Source: an uncultured Euryhalocaulis sp.
Lineage (GTDB): Bacteria > Pseudomonadota > Alphaproteobacteria > Caulobacterales > Maricaulaceae
Direction of reading: 5' to 3'
Assembly (NCBI GenBank): GCA_913055605.1
Contig: CAJXKJ010000004.1
Location: 43,045-107,044, forward strand
Length of the DNA stretch: 64,000 bases
Position 1 is the first letter of the stretch. Each line of letters begins with the position of its first letter. Below, piece after piece: positions 54,891 through 64,000 of the stretch. Position numbers and translations under genes: made by a program. The notes beneath the pieces were generated by a model. That model was not told where the DNA came from. It saw only the letters and a list, made by a program, of their open reading frames with translations, and ran no database searches.

Positions 54891-56209
54891 TCTTCCCCCG
54901 CTTTCATGCGTTCCTTGAATTTCGCGGCCCAGCCTTCCCGGTTCTCCTGCCGGCCGCGCGCGACGGCCAGCGAGTCCGGCGGCACGTCCACCGTGACGAC
55001 CGAGCCGGAGCCCACATACGCCCCCTCGCCGATCTCCAGCGGCGCGACAAGCGCGCTGTTCGACCCGACAAAGGCGTCCGCCCCGATCACGGTGCGGTAT
55101 TTGTTCACCCCGTCATAGTTACAGGTGATCGTGCCGGCGCCGATATTCACCCGCGCCCCGATCTCCGCGTCCCCGATATAGGTCAGGTGGTTGATCTTCG
55201 CGCCCTCGCCGATCGTGGCCTTCTTGATCTCCACGAAATTGCCGGCCTTCGCCTTCTCGCCCAGCACCGCGCCCGGGCGCAGCCGCGCGAACGGCCCGAT
55301 CTGCGCCCCCGCGCCCGCCTCGGCCCCTTCGAGGTGGGAAAAGGAATGGATCACCGCCCCCTCAGCCACGCGAACCTTGGGCCCGAACACGACATAGGGC
55401 TCGATCACCGCGCCCTCGCCGATTTCGGTGTCATGGGTAAAGAACACCGTGTCCGGCGCGGTCATCCGCACCCCGGCCATCAGCGCCTCGCGCCGCCGGT
55501 GCGCCTGGAACGCCGCCTCGGCCTCGGCCAGCTCCAGCCGGTCGTTGATCCCGGCGAACTCCTCGGCCTCGCCCGTCACCGCGACGGCCGTCCCGGCCAT
55601 CGCCACGATGTCGGTCAGATAGTATTCGCCCTTGGCGTTGTCGTTATCCAGCTGGCCCACGAAGCCGAACATCGCCTTCGCGTCGCCCGCCATGACGCCG
55701 GAATTGCACAGCGTGATGGCCAGCTCGTCCGCGCTGGCGTCCTTCGCCTCCACGATCCGCGTCAGCTTGCCGCCGTCCACGACCAGCCGGCCATAGGCGC
55801 CCGGCGCGTCGGTGTCGAAGCCCAGCACCGCAATATCGGCGTCGGCCAGCGCGTCGAAGGCGCGGCGCACCGTGCCGGCCCGCACCAGCGGCGTGTCGGC
55901 GTACAGCACCGCAAGATCGCCGTCGAAATCCTTCAGCGCGTCTTTCGCCGCGGCGACCGCGTGCCCGGTCCCCTGCGGCGGGTCCTGCAGCACCGGAACG
56001 GCGCCGGCCGCCATCGCCGCCTCGCCCACTTCCGGGGCGTGCGCGCCATGCACGACCACGACCGGCTTGCAGCCGCAGTCGCGGGCCAGGTCGATGGCCC
56101 AGTTCAGCATCGTCTTGCCGCCGACCTCGTGCAGCACTTTCGGCAACGCGGATTTCATTCGCGTGCCTTTGCCTGCGGCCAGCACGATTGCGGCGCGGGA
56201 TCGGCCCAT
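54887..56209 (-). CDS. glmU: Bifunctional UDP-N-acetylglucosamine pyrophosphorylase / glucosamine-1-phosphate acetyltransferase
   Basis: The protein has 440 residues from the ATG at 56209 (MGRSRAAIVLAAGKGTRM); upstream in-frame starts would cross the divergent gene. The N-terminal uridylyltransferase domain (about 1-225) contains LAAGKGTRMKSALPKVLHEV. The C-terminal left-handed beta-helix contains NFVEIKKATIGEGAKINHLTYIGDAEIG (in part) and GTITCNYDGVNKYRT. It makes UDP-GlcNAc for peptidoglycan and lipid A. The order glmU-rpiA-gor is stop-start coupled. Confidence 0.96.
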   Translation of the reverse strand: MGRSRAAIVLAAGKGTRMKSALPKVLHEVGGKTMLNWAIDLARDCGCKPVVVVHGAHAPEVGEAAMAAGAVPVLQDPPQGTGHAVAAAKDALKDFDGDLAVLYADTPLVRAGTVRRAFDALADADIAVLGFDTDAPGAYGRLVVDGGKLTRIVEAKDASADELAITLCNSGVMAGDAKAMFGFVGQLDNDNAKGEYYLTDIVAMAGTAVAVTGEAEEFAGINDRLELAEAEAAFQAHRRREALMAGVRMTAPDTVFFTHDTEIGEGAVIEPYVVFGPKVRVAEGAVIHSFSHLEGAEAGAGAQIGPFARLRPGAVLGEKAKAGNFVEIKKATIGEGAKINHLTYIGDAEIGARVNIGAGTITCNYDGVNKYRTVIGADAFVGSNSALVAPLEIGEGAYVGSGSVVTVDVPPDSLAVARGRQENREGWAAKFKERMKAGEE

Positions 56210-56289
56210 GCAAAAGCTCCTCGGCCCGTGGATTCGGGTCAGGTTGTAGCCAAAGGCGCGCCCCAGCGCACGCCGCGAAGGAAGACGCA

Positions 56290-56970
56290 ATGCCGGACGT
56301 ACTGAGCGGGGCCAGCATCGTGTTCGATCTGGACGGGACGCTGGTCGACACCGCGCCCGACCTGGTGCGCGCGCTGAACGCCGTCACGGCGGACGAGGGC
56401 CTGGCCCCGATCTCCGCCGAACTCGTGCGCAATATGGTCGGCCGCGGCGCGCGCGTGCTGATCCAGCGCGCCTTCGCCCATGACGGCCGCCCGCTGGACG
56501 ACGACGCCTCCACCGCCCTCACCGCCAGATTTCTGGAGATATACCGCGAAGGGATCGACCGGGAGAGCCGACCCTTCCCCGGCATGGAGGACGCGCTGGA
56601 CGAAATGGCTGCGCGCGGGGCGGAGCTGTCGGTGGCGACGAACAAGCCTGCGGACCTGTCCGTCCTGCTGCTGGAGCGGCTGAACATGGCCGGCCGCTTC
56701 GCGCGCATCGTCGGCGCCGACACCGCGCCGCAGAAAAAGCCGGACGCCGCGCATCTGTTCGCGGCCGCCGGCCCGGGCGCGGACGCCGCCCGCATGGTCA
56801 TGGTCGGCGACAGCGAGACGGACGTGTCGGCGGCCCGCAATGCGGGCTGCCCGGTAATCGTGATGTCCTATGGATATACGGAGACGCCCGCAAAAGAATT
56901 GGGCGCGGACCGCGTGCTGGACGATTGCCGCACGCTGGTCCACGCCCTTGAAGACGTCCTGGCGCGTTAA
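56290..56970 (+). CDS. gph: Phosphoglycolate phosphatase, HAD superfamily
   Basis: The protein has 226 residues from the ATG at 56290, preceded by GAAGGAAG. HAD motif I FDLDGTLVD contains the nucleophile Asp13 and Asp15; motif II lies in VATNKPADLS; motif IV is GDSETDVSAARNAG. The cap domain is helical. It dephosphorylates 2-phosphoglycolate formed by DNA repair or oxygenation reactions. It diverges from glmU. Confidence 0.92.
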   Translation: MPDVLSGASIVFDLDGTLVDTAPDLVRALNAVTADEGLAPISAELVRNMVGRGARVLIQRAFAHDGRPLDDDASTALTARFLEIYREGIDRESRPFPGMEDALDEMAARGAELSVATNKPADLSVLLLERLNMAGRFARIVGADTAPQKKPDAAHLFAAAGPGADAARMVMVGDSETDVSAARNAGCPVIVMSYGYTETPAKELGADRVLDDCRTLVHALEDVLAR

Positions 56971-56983
56971 AAGCGCCTGAGAC

Positions 56984-57214
56984 TTAGCCCGCCGCCTGGA
57001 GCGGACGGCGCGGTTCTTGATTGTTGTTGGCCGCCGGCTTCGGCAGCCCGTTCACCAGGTTGGAGCGGACGTCCGTCCGGGCCGAACGCATCGCCGGCAT
57101 GAAGCCCGCGTCCACGAGGTCGACGTTCACCTCGTAGCCGCGTTCACGCCAGTATTCCTCGATGCGCTGTTTCAGACGCCGGGCGCCGTCCATGGTGCAA
57201 TAATCGTTGTTCAT
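56984..57214 (-). CDS. Small conserved alphaproteobacterial protein of unknown function
   Basis: The protein has 76 residues. It begins MNNDYCTMDGARRLKQRIEE and contains YWRERGYEVNVDL and RSARTDVRSNLVNGLP. I recognise this as a short conserved protein of Caulobacterales-type genomes with no assigned role. It is soluble, with a basic helical first half and a disordered Asn/Pro/Arg tail. GGGAGTGA precedes the ATG. It converges with gph 13 bases away. Confidence 0.78.
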   Translation of the reverse strand: MNNDYCTMDGARRLKQRIEEYWRERGYEVNVDLVDAGFMPAMRSARTDVRSNLVNGLPKPAANNNQEPRRPLQAAG

Positions 57215-57343
57215 TTTCCGTCACTCCCATTGGCGGGCCGCCGCAGCGGCGCGCACATCCATCAACGCAGTCAGCCGCGCCCCGTTCCGGCCGCCCGCCC
57301 TGCTACTCGAATTTGTGAAATGGGGGCCGCCCTTATGGCTCTC

Positions 57344-57361
57344 GGCGGTCCGCAGACCGCC
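57344..57361. other. Short perfect hairpin in the intergenic region
   Basis: GGCGGTC and GACCGCC pair around CGCA. It lies between the small conserved gene and tRNA-Val, with no T-run on either side. It might mark the end of tRNA-strand transcription, but evidence is thin. Confidence 0.3.
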
Positions 57362-57497
57362 GCCCATCTCGCCCCCAACTGCGCGGGATGTGCCCCTTCG
57401 GACCGCCCGGATCAAGATGCCGACGGTTAAACTCGCGTAATTTGACGGCAAGTTCCCTGCGGCCCCGGCGCGGGTGCGGCAATATTTCGCGGGGAAA

Positions 57498-57572
57498 TGG
57501 TGGGCGATGCTGGGATTGAACCAGCGACCTTTCCGGTGTGAACGGAACGCTCTCCCGCTGAGCTAATCGCCC
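57498..57572 (-). tRNA. tRNA-Val (CAC anticodon)
   Basis: The minus strand folds into a full cloverleaf of 75 bases, with the acceptor stem GGGCGAT/ATCGCCC, D-arm GCTC/GAGC, anticodon stem TTCCG/CGGAA, loop TTCACAC and T-arm GCTGG/CCAGC. The anticodon is CAC, reading GUG codons for valine. The 3' CCA is encoded. Confidence 0.96.
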
Positions 57573-57696
57573 GATCAGGGGCGGTTCCTTTATGACCCGC
57601 TCCCCCGGGCGTCAAGCAATCCGCCTGCGCCGTCGCGGGTGCGGGCGTCCGCCGCAGGGCCGCTTGCTTGCGGAACCGGGCCAAGTCCGATAGCAG

Positions 57697-57713
57697 TTGC
57701 GACCCATTCGCAA
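57697..57713. promoter_or_regulatory. Perfect inverted repeat, candidate Fur-type iron box
   Basis: TTGCGA and TCGCAA arms are perfectly complementary around CCCAT, 15 bases before the start of the iron-type ABC operon. The TTGC/GCAA arms resemble the inverted repeats bound by alphaproteobacterial Fur. A position over the transcription start would suit iron repression. Confidence 0.6.
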
Positions 57714-57728
57714 GACCAGCACACCGCC

Positions 57729-58751
57729 ATGCGCACGCTTTTCCGCCTCTCCGTCCTCACCCTGTCCGCCGCCCTGCTGGCCGCCTGCGGCGGCGAATCG
57801 GGCGGCGACGCGCAGGAGGTGATTCTCTACACCGCCCGCCACTACGACTCCGACGAGCTGATCAACCGGCGGTTCGAGGAAGAGACCGGGATCGCGGTGC
57901 GCAGCATCAGCGCCGACAGCGACCTGCTGATCGAACGGATTCGCGCCGACGGCGCGCGCAGCCCGGCGGACGTGGTGATGACGGTGGACGCCGGCCGCCT
58001 GTACCGCGCCGAACAGGCCGGCCTGTTCCAGCCGGTCCAGTCCGACATTCTGGACAGCCGCATCCCGGCCAGCCTGCGCCACCCGGACGGGCTCTGGTTC
58101 GGCTTTTCCCGCCGCGCGCGCGTCTTCGTCTATGCCAAGGACCGCGTGCAGCCGGGCGAACTCGGCGGCTACGAAACGCTGGCCGACCCGGCCCTGCGCG
58201 GCCGCGTCTGCGTCCGCTCCTCCGGCGTCATCTACAATATCTCCCTGCTGGCGGCCCTGATCGACCGCTGGGGACCTGACCGGGCCCAGGACTGGGCCGA
58301 CGGCGTTGTCGCCAATTTCGCGCGCATCCCGTCCGGCGCGGACATGGACCAGATCCTGGCCGTCAGGGCGGGCGAATGCGACGTGGCGCTGGTGAACCAT
58401 TATTATTTCGCCCGCCTGATCGCCTCCGACCCCACGATCACGGACACAGTCGCGATCCACTGGCCGGAGGCTGGCGGCGGCGTTCACGTGAACATCTCCG
58501 GCGCGGGCGTGGCGGCCGGCGCGCCGCACCCCGAGGCCGCGGTCCGCTATCTGGAATTCCTCGCCTCCGACGAGGCCCAGCGCATGGTCGCCGAAACCAA
58601 CGGCGAATACCCGGTCGAGGCCGACGTCGAATACGACAATCCGATCATCGCCGAATTCGGGACATTCGAGGCCGACCCGCTGAACGTCTCGGTGCTGGGG
58701 GAGAACCAGGCCGAAGCCCAGCGCATGTTCGACCGCGCCGGATGGCCCTGA
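57729..58751 (+). CDS. Iron(III) ABC transporter substrate-binding lipoprotein (FbpA/FutA type)
   Basis: The protein has 340 residues. A lipoprotein signal with LAAC puts the acylated cysteine at residue 20. The periplasmic-binding fold starts EVILYTARHYDSDELINRRFEEETG (in part), and the paired iron-binding tyrosines Tyr225-Tyr226 occur in VNHYYFAR. Such proteins bind ferric ion and hand it to the permease. It opens a three-gene operon behind a Fur-like box. Ten bases overlap the permease gene. Confidence 0.92.
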   Translation: MRTLFRLSVLTLSAALLAACGGESGGDAQEVILYTARHYDSDELINRRFEEETGIAVRSISADSDLLIERIRADGARSPADVVMTVDAGRLYRAEQAGLFQPVQSDILDSRIPASLRHPDGLWFGFSRRARVFVYAKDRVQPGELGGYETLADPALRGRVCVRSSGVIYNISLLAALIDRWGPDRAQDWADGVVANFARIPSGADMDQILAVRAGECDVALVNHYYFARLIASDPTITDTVAIHWPEAGGGVHVNISGAGVAAGAPHPEAAVRYLEFLASDEAQRMVAETNGEYPVEADVEYDNPIIAEFGTFEADPLNVSVLGENQAEAQRMFDRAGWP

Positions 58752-60351
58752 TCGCGCCAGCGCCGCGCCTGCGGCGCGGTTTCCGGTTTTCCGCCGACCC
58801 CGCCCCGCTGGGCGCGCTGGCGGCGCTGGTCTGCATCCTGCCGATCCTCGCTCTGGTCGCGCTGGCCGCCACCGGCGGCGGCGACACGCTGCGCCATCTG
58901 GCCGAAACCCGCCTGCTCGCCTATCTGCGCAACTCCGCCGCGCTCGCCATTCTGGTCGCGATCGGCGTATCGCTCCTCGGCGTGCCCACCGCCTGGCTGA
59001 CCGCGCGCTACCGCTTTCCGGGCCGGGGCGTCTTCGTCTGGGCGCTGGCCCTGCCGCTCGCCGCGCCGACCTACGTGCTGGCCTATGCCTGGGCCTCGCT
59101 GGTGAACGCCGGCGGGCCGCTCTACGGCCTGCTGCCGCCGCTGCGGGGCGTCGCCGGCGCCGCCTTCATCTTCTCCATCGCGCTCTATCCGTACGTCTAT
59201 CTGCTGGCCCGCCAGGCGTTCGAGGGTGGCGCGGCCCATGCGCTGGACGCCGCGCGCACGCTGGGCGCGGGTCCGTGGCGCGCCTTCTGGCGCGTCGGCC
59301 TGCCGCTCGCCCGCCCGGCGCTCGCCGCCGGCATGGCGCTCGCGATCATGGAGACGCTGGCCGATTACGGCGCGGTCGAATATCTGGGCGCCCCGACCTT
59401 CACCACCGGGATCGTCCGCGCCTGGATCTCGCTCGGCGACCCGGCCGGCGCCGCGCGCCTGGCCGTGATCCTCCTGCTCGCCACGCTGCTGGCGCTGGGC
59501 GTGGAGCGCCGGGCCCGCGGCGCCGGGCGCGTGGCCGACCCGCGCGGCCGCGCCCGGCCGCAGGAGCGCCAGCCGCTGGCCCCGCATTTCGCCGTCCTCG
59601 CCGTCGCCGGCTGCGCCGCGCCGATCCTGATCGGCCTTTTGATCCCCGCCGCGCGCCTGATCTGGCTGGCGATGGAGACCCCGCCGGTGCGCCCCGTCCT
59701 GCCCGCCTTCCTGAACACCGCCGGCCTGTCGCTCGCCGCCGCGCTGATCGCCGCGGCGCTCGGTCTCGGCGCCGCCACCGCGGCCCTGTCCGGCGGCAAA
59801 CTGGCGCGCGCCGCCGCCCGTCTGGCCCAGCTCGGCTACGCCATTCCGGGCGCGGTCGCCGCGATCGGCGTGCTGGCGCTGCTCGGCGGACTCCAGCGCG
59901 TGCTGGACGCCTCGCTGGCCGGGTTCGCGCCGCTGGTCGCCGGCGGCGGTCTTGTCGCGCTGGTCTTCGCCTATCAGTCCCGCTTCGCCGCCGCCGCCAT
60001 CGGCCCGTCCGAAAGCGCCCTGCTGCGCGTCACCCCATCGCTGGAGGCCGCCGCCCGCACGCTGGGCGAGACGCGCATGGGCGTGCTGCGCCGCGTGCAT
60101 CTGCCGCTGGCCGCAGGCGGGGTCGCCACCGCCGCGCTGATTGTGTTCGTGGAGGTGATGAAGGAGCTTCCGGCGACCATGATTCTGCGCCCGCTGGATT
60201 TCGAGACGCTGGCCGTCGTCGCCCACAACTACGCCGCCGACGAACGGCTGGGCCAGGCCGCCCGCCCGTCGCTGCTTCTCATTGCGCTCGGCCTGCCGGC
60301 AATGATCGCGGTCTCGCGTCTGGTCTCCGGCGGTCGTAAAAGCCCGGCGCG

Positions 60352-60355
<4 letters not shown>
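58742..60355 (+). CDS. Iron(III) ABC transporter permease, fused two-domain type
   Basis: The protein has 537 residues with about 12 membrane helices forming two permease domains in one chain, as in FbpB/SfuB. The second-domain EAA loop reads EAARTLGETRMGVLRRVHLP; the first reads DAARTLGAGPWRAFWRVGLPLA in part. The ATG at 58742 overlaps the receptor gene; a farther upstream in-frame start would lie inside it. The subunit forms the membrane channel for ferric ion. Confidence 0.92.
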
Positions 60356-61380
<1,025 letters not shown>

Positions 61381-61395
61381 GTTAAGCCGTCAGAG

Positions 61396-61899
61396 CTAGA
61401 CGGCCAGCTCCGCCACCTTGTCCTGATAGTCTTCCTTCGGGTCGGCCCCGAGCATCAGCTTCACGCCGGCCAGCAGGCTGTTGTCGTTCAGCCAGACCTT
61501 GGCGCAGTCCGGCTCAAACCGCAGAAGCTGCAGCTTCGGATCGTCCTTGCCGCCCTTGAACCAGGCCGCAACGAACGGATTCCACAGCTTCTCGACCACG
61601 CGCCGGTCGGTGTTCCGGATCAGCCAGCCATCCATGCTGGCGAACAGGTCGTGTCCGCGGTCCGCGAAATGGGCGCAGGCGCGATGCCGCTCGCCCATCT
61701 CCTCCACCAGCTCCACGTCCTTAGCCGTGAAGAACCAGATCGGCCCGGCGTGTTCGCCCTTCTTCTCGTCATTATCCTCGAACATCGCGGTCATCGGCTG
61801 GGCGCGGCCGTCATCGACGCCCGTCAGGCCCAGCATCACCGTCTTGTCCGATTTCAGCGCCTTCCAGAATTTCTTTTCGATATCCGTCTTGTCGGTCAC
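61396..61899 (-). CDS. Pyridoxamine 5'-phosphate oxidase-fold protein, general stress protein 26-like
   Basis: The protein has 167 residues. The split-barrel flavin-binding fold shows the MLGLTGVDDGRAQPMTAMFED start and PIWFFTAKDVELVEEM. Later DGWLIRNTDRRVVEKLWNPFVAAWFKGG matches the GSP26 group. Members bind FMN or FAD; the physiological role is unclear beyond stress association. It is soluble and cytoplasmic. The upstream lipoprotein hydrolase gene lies 27 bases away on the same strand. Confidence 0.88.
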   Translation of the reverse strand: MTDKTDIEKKFWKALKSDKTVMLGLTGVDDGRAQPMTAMFEDNDEKKGEHAGPIWFFTAKDVELVEEMGERHRACAHFADRGHDLFASMDGWLIRNTDRRVVEKLWNPFVAAWFKGGKDDPKLQLLRFEPDCAKVWLNDNSLLAGVKLMLGADPKEDYQDKVAELAV

Positions 61900-61926
61900 G
61901 GCCGCCTCCGTTGATTGCCGTCAAAA

Positions 61927-62928
61927 TCAACGGCGGGCCGGGGCGCCGGTTCCGTCCTCGGCCGACAGCGCAGCAGTGGCGGGCGCGGGGCAGTTTCCGC
62001 CGATAAACCCGGCGATATCCCGCCACACATTCTCCGCCTGCAGGTCGCGCAGCAGCATGTGATACCCCGCCGGATAGGTCTTGAAGCAGGCCTCCGGCGA
62101 CTGCCGCTCGGCATAGCGTTCGATCACGCCCGGCGGCACGATCTGGTCGTTCTGGCCCATAAGAATAAGCGCCGGAACGTCCCGTCCCGCCCGCGTGCGC
62201 CAGCCCGCCTCCATCAGCTCGACCAGCCCATAAACCGCGTCGATCCGCGTCGCCCGTACCATCAGCGGGTCGCGCCCCAGCTTGCGCAGCATCTCGATAT
62301 TGTCGGACGGCCAGCGGTTCAGGCTCTCCCCGGTCGGGGACCAGCCCGGCGCCACCGCCGTCGCAAGGCGCAGCGCGATGGAATAGAGCGGGTTCATCTG
62401 CGACCAGCCCCAGACCGCCGGCGACACCAGGACCAGCCCGTCCACATCCGGCGGCGTCGCCGACCCGAACGCGGCCAGCGAGGCCGCCCCGCCCATGCTG
62501 ACGCCCACCAGGATGACCGGCGTATCCGGATATTCGGCGCGCAGCGCGGCGACGAAATAGGCGACGTCCGCCATCATCACCTCTTGCTCCGGCCACACGC
62601 CCCGGCGGGGGGAGCGCCCGAAGCCGCGCTGGTCATAGGCATAGGTGGCGATGCCCTGCTCCGCCCACCACGGCCCCGCCAGATAGAAGGTCTCCGAATA
62701 ATCCCCCATGCCGTGCAGCCCCGCGATCACGGCTTTGGGTTTTCCTCCATTCACGCTTTCAGGCGGCAGCCAGGACTGCAGGCCCAGCCGCGCCCCATCG
62801 AAGCTGACGAAGCCATCCCCATCGATCTGACCTTGGCGATAGGCGTCCGGAGCCGTCTCCGCCCCCTGGCGCAGCGCCCCGGCGCAGCCCGCCAACAGAA
62901 GGAACAGAACGACCGACAGCGCCCTCAT
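61927..62928 (-). CDS. Alpha/beta-hydrolase lipoprotein (monoacylglycerol-lipase-like)
   Basis: The protein has 333 residues from the ATG at 62928, which overlaps the upstream stop (ATGA). A lipoprotein signal LLLAGC gives Cys15. The hydrolase domain has LHGMGDYSETF, YDQRGFGRSPRRG and the nucleophile elbow GVSMGG; the Asp and His of the triad fit GQNDQIVPP and YHMLLRD. Relatives hydrolyse monoacylglycerols or lysophospholipids. Anchoring in the envelope is predicted. The natural substrate is not known. Confidence 0.9.
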   Translation of the reverse strand: MRALSVVLFLLLAGCAGALRQGAETAPDAYRQGQIDGDGFVSFDGARLGLQSWLPPESVNGGKPKAVIAGLHGMGDYSETFYLAGPWWAEQGIATYAYDQRGFGRSPRRGVWPEQEVMMADVAYFVAALRAEYPDTPVILVGVSMGGAASLAAFGSATPPDVDGLVLVSPAVWGWSQMNPLYSIALRLATAVAPGWSPTGESLNRWPSDNIEMLRKLGRDPLMVRATRIDAVYGLVELMEAGWRTRAGRDVPALILMGQNDQIVPPGVIERYAERQSPEACFKTYPAGYHMLLRDLQAENVWRDIAGFIGGNCPAPATAALSAEDGTGAPARR

Positions 62929-63536
62929 GCCGGCCGCTCCATCAGCGCCCGCACCCGCCGGCGCAGCTCGGGCAGCACCTCGGCCTCGAACCACGGGTTC
63001 TTCTTTAGCCAGGCATTGTTGCGCCAACTGGGATGCGGCAGCGGCAGATAGCGCGGCAGATAGTCCCGCCACGCCGCCACCGTTTCGGTCAGGGTCGGCC
63101 TGGCCGCCTTGCCCAGATGGAATTTTTGCGCGTATCCGCCGACCAGAAGCGAAAGCTCGATATTCGGCAGCGCCGCCTCGATCCGCTTCTGCCAGATCGG
63201 CGCGCATTCCCGCCGCGGCGGCAGGTCGCCGCCCTTGTCGTCCCAGCCGGGAAAACAGAACCCCATCGGCGTGATGGCCAGCCGCTCGGGGTCGTAGAAT
63301 TCGTCCTCGCTCACCCCCATCCATTCGCGCAGGCGCACTCCCGACGGATCGGCGAACGGCTTGCCCGCCCGGTCGGCCCGCACCCCCGGCGCCTGGCTGA
63401 TCAGGGCCAGCCGCGCATGGGGCGAGACGCTGAAGATCGGCTGCGGCGCCTGGGGCAGGTGCGACGCGCACACCGCGCAGCCGCGCAGGTCGGCGACGAG
63501 TTTGCGGAACTCCTTTGGGTCGGCGTGCTTGGTCAT
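62925..63536 (-). CDS. Uracil-DNA glycosylase superfamily protein
   Basis: The protein has 203 residues. The UDG-fold start ISQAPGVRADRAGKPFADPSG corresponds to the water-activating loop, and LPHPSWRNNAW is the second motif. CAVCASHLP near residue 20 holds two cysteines. It differs from the family 5 protein at 43971, and such proteins are often annotated only to superfamily level. The catalytic assignment is therefore tentative. Its stop overlaps the start of the lipoprotein hydrolase gene. Confidence 0.85.
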   Translation of the reverse strand: MTKHADPKEFRKLVADLRGCAVCASHLPQAPQPIFSVSPHARLALISQAPGVRADRAGKPFADPSGVRLREWMGVSEDEFYDPERLAITPMGFCFPGWDDKGGDLPPRRECAPIWQKRIEAALPNIELSLLVGGYAQKFHLGKAARPTLTETVAAWRDYLPRYLPLPHPSWRNNAWLKKNPWFEAEVLPELRRRVRALMERPA

Positions 63537-63595
63537 GGCGCGGTCAGCGCCATAAAACTAGGCGACCGCCCGCGCCCGGGCCAAGGAGCGGCTGC

Positions 63596-64000
63596 ATGAT
63601 CCGCGATCACAGACCGTTCTGGCTGTTCCGCCTGGCCGCCGCCTGGCGGGACTGGCGCACCGCCCGCCTCCTCGCCCCCGGCTTCGCGGCGCTCGGCGCG
63701 CGCCCGGTCGTCATCGGCCCGCGCCATGTGGAGCTGACCGGCGCCAATATTTCCGCCGGGGACGATCTGCACGTCATCGCCTCGCCCGACGCCAAGGTCC
63801 GCCTCACCGCCTGGCCGCCGCCGGACGAAACCGCCCGCATCGCCATCGGAAACGCCGTCCTGCTGATCGGCGGCGCGCGCATCCTGGCGGCGCGGGAGGT
63901 CGTCATCGGCGACGGCTGCATGATCGCGGCCAACGCCCTCATTACCGATCCCGCCTGCCCCGGCCTCTATGCCCGGGCCCGCCTTCCGGCCGCCGAGCCG
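63596..64000 (+). CDS. Hexapeptide-repeat acyltransferase, 3' end outside window
   Basis: The frame opens at an ATG with AAGGAG eight bases upstream and runs off the right edge; 135 codons are visible. It begins MIRDHRPFWLFRLAAAWRDW, has a beta-helix-like stretch (VVIGPRHVELTGANISAG, IAIGNAVLLIGGARILAA) and then DGCMIAANALITD, typical of left-handed beta-helix acetyltransferases. The family usually acylates sugars of the cell surface. The substrate cannot be inferred from the part seen. Confidence 0.8.
   Translation, partial: MIRDHRPFWLFRLAAAWRDWRTARLLAPGFAALGARPVVIGPRHVELTGANISAGDDLHVIASPDAKVRLTAWPPPDETARIAIGNAVLLIGGARILAAREVVIGDGCMIAANALITDPACPGLYARARLPAAEP

Noticed and set aside
57426..57442. 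CtrA-like TTAA-N7-TAAT near the small conserved gene
   Set aside because: The second half does not match TTAA, and it lies more than 200 bases from the nearest start.

Overview
The window is a high-GC, gene-dense stretch of an alphaproteobacterial chromosome. The gene order rsh-pdxJ-acpS-lepB-rnc-era (with recO nearby), a glnB-glnA pair, single-gene topoisomerase IV subunits and a PopA-like c-di-GMP receptor all point to the Caulobacterales/Maricaulales (Hyphomonadaceae) side of the class. A flagellar motB and several Tat or lipoprotein signals fit a motile Gram-negative. I see no insertion sequence, integrase, prophage, CRISPR array or replication origin. No gap between genes exceeds 300 bases.

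Layout. 1-3794: a truncated YihY membrane protein, a PopA-like receptor and a MATE exporter. 3807-8579: malic enzyme, divergent from a GH3 lipoprotein glycosidase, then a small helical protein. 8576-14146: the NAD(P)HX repair enzyme divergent from glnB-glnA, then parE. 14143-21395: an unknown membrane protein, a small secreted protein, an RNA helicase with a structured leader, a diguanylate cyclase, a repeat-rich secreted protein, and an overlapping fluC-rluC-ATP12 run. 21465-28557: motB, an SLC13 permease, then bpt fused by overlap to a TRAP transporter operon. 28576-35128 (minus): htpX-like protease, lemA, parC, a DHA2 exporter and recO. 35170-36490: a membrane/regulator cassette inserted between recO and era. 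36530-42740: the stop-start-overlapped era-rnc-lepB-acpS-pdxJ-rsh-rpoZ operon. 42802-47514: folK, divergent from a NYN nuclease and a uracil-DNA glycosylase, then a cupin, and the M14 peptidase-smpB-dapA run. 47544-52787: a lytic transglycosylase and a cluster of secreted repeat-domain proteins. 52792-56970: gor-rpiA-glmU and a phosphoglycolate phosphatase. 56984-57572: a small conserved protein and tRNA-Val. 57697-61380: an iron-type ABC importer behind a Fur-like operator. 61396-64000: a GSP26-like flavin protein, a lipoprotein hydrolase, a second UDG-family protein and a truncated hexapeptide acyltransferase.

Most of the window is housekeeping. The least explained parts are four. First, the tandem secreted repeat-domain proteins at 49748-52262. 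Second, the XRE/membrane cassette, with a 42-codon leader ORF and three related operator-like sites, at 35170-36008. Third, a degenerate GGDEF protein that keeps its I-site (PopA-like), lying in the same window as an active GGDEF protein that lacks one. Fourth, a possible minus-strand small RNA or leader upstream of yihY. All calls come from reading the sequence; no database search was run.
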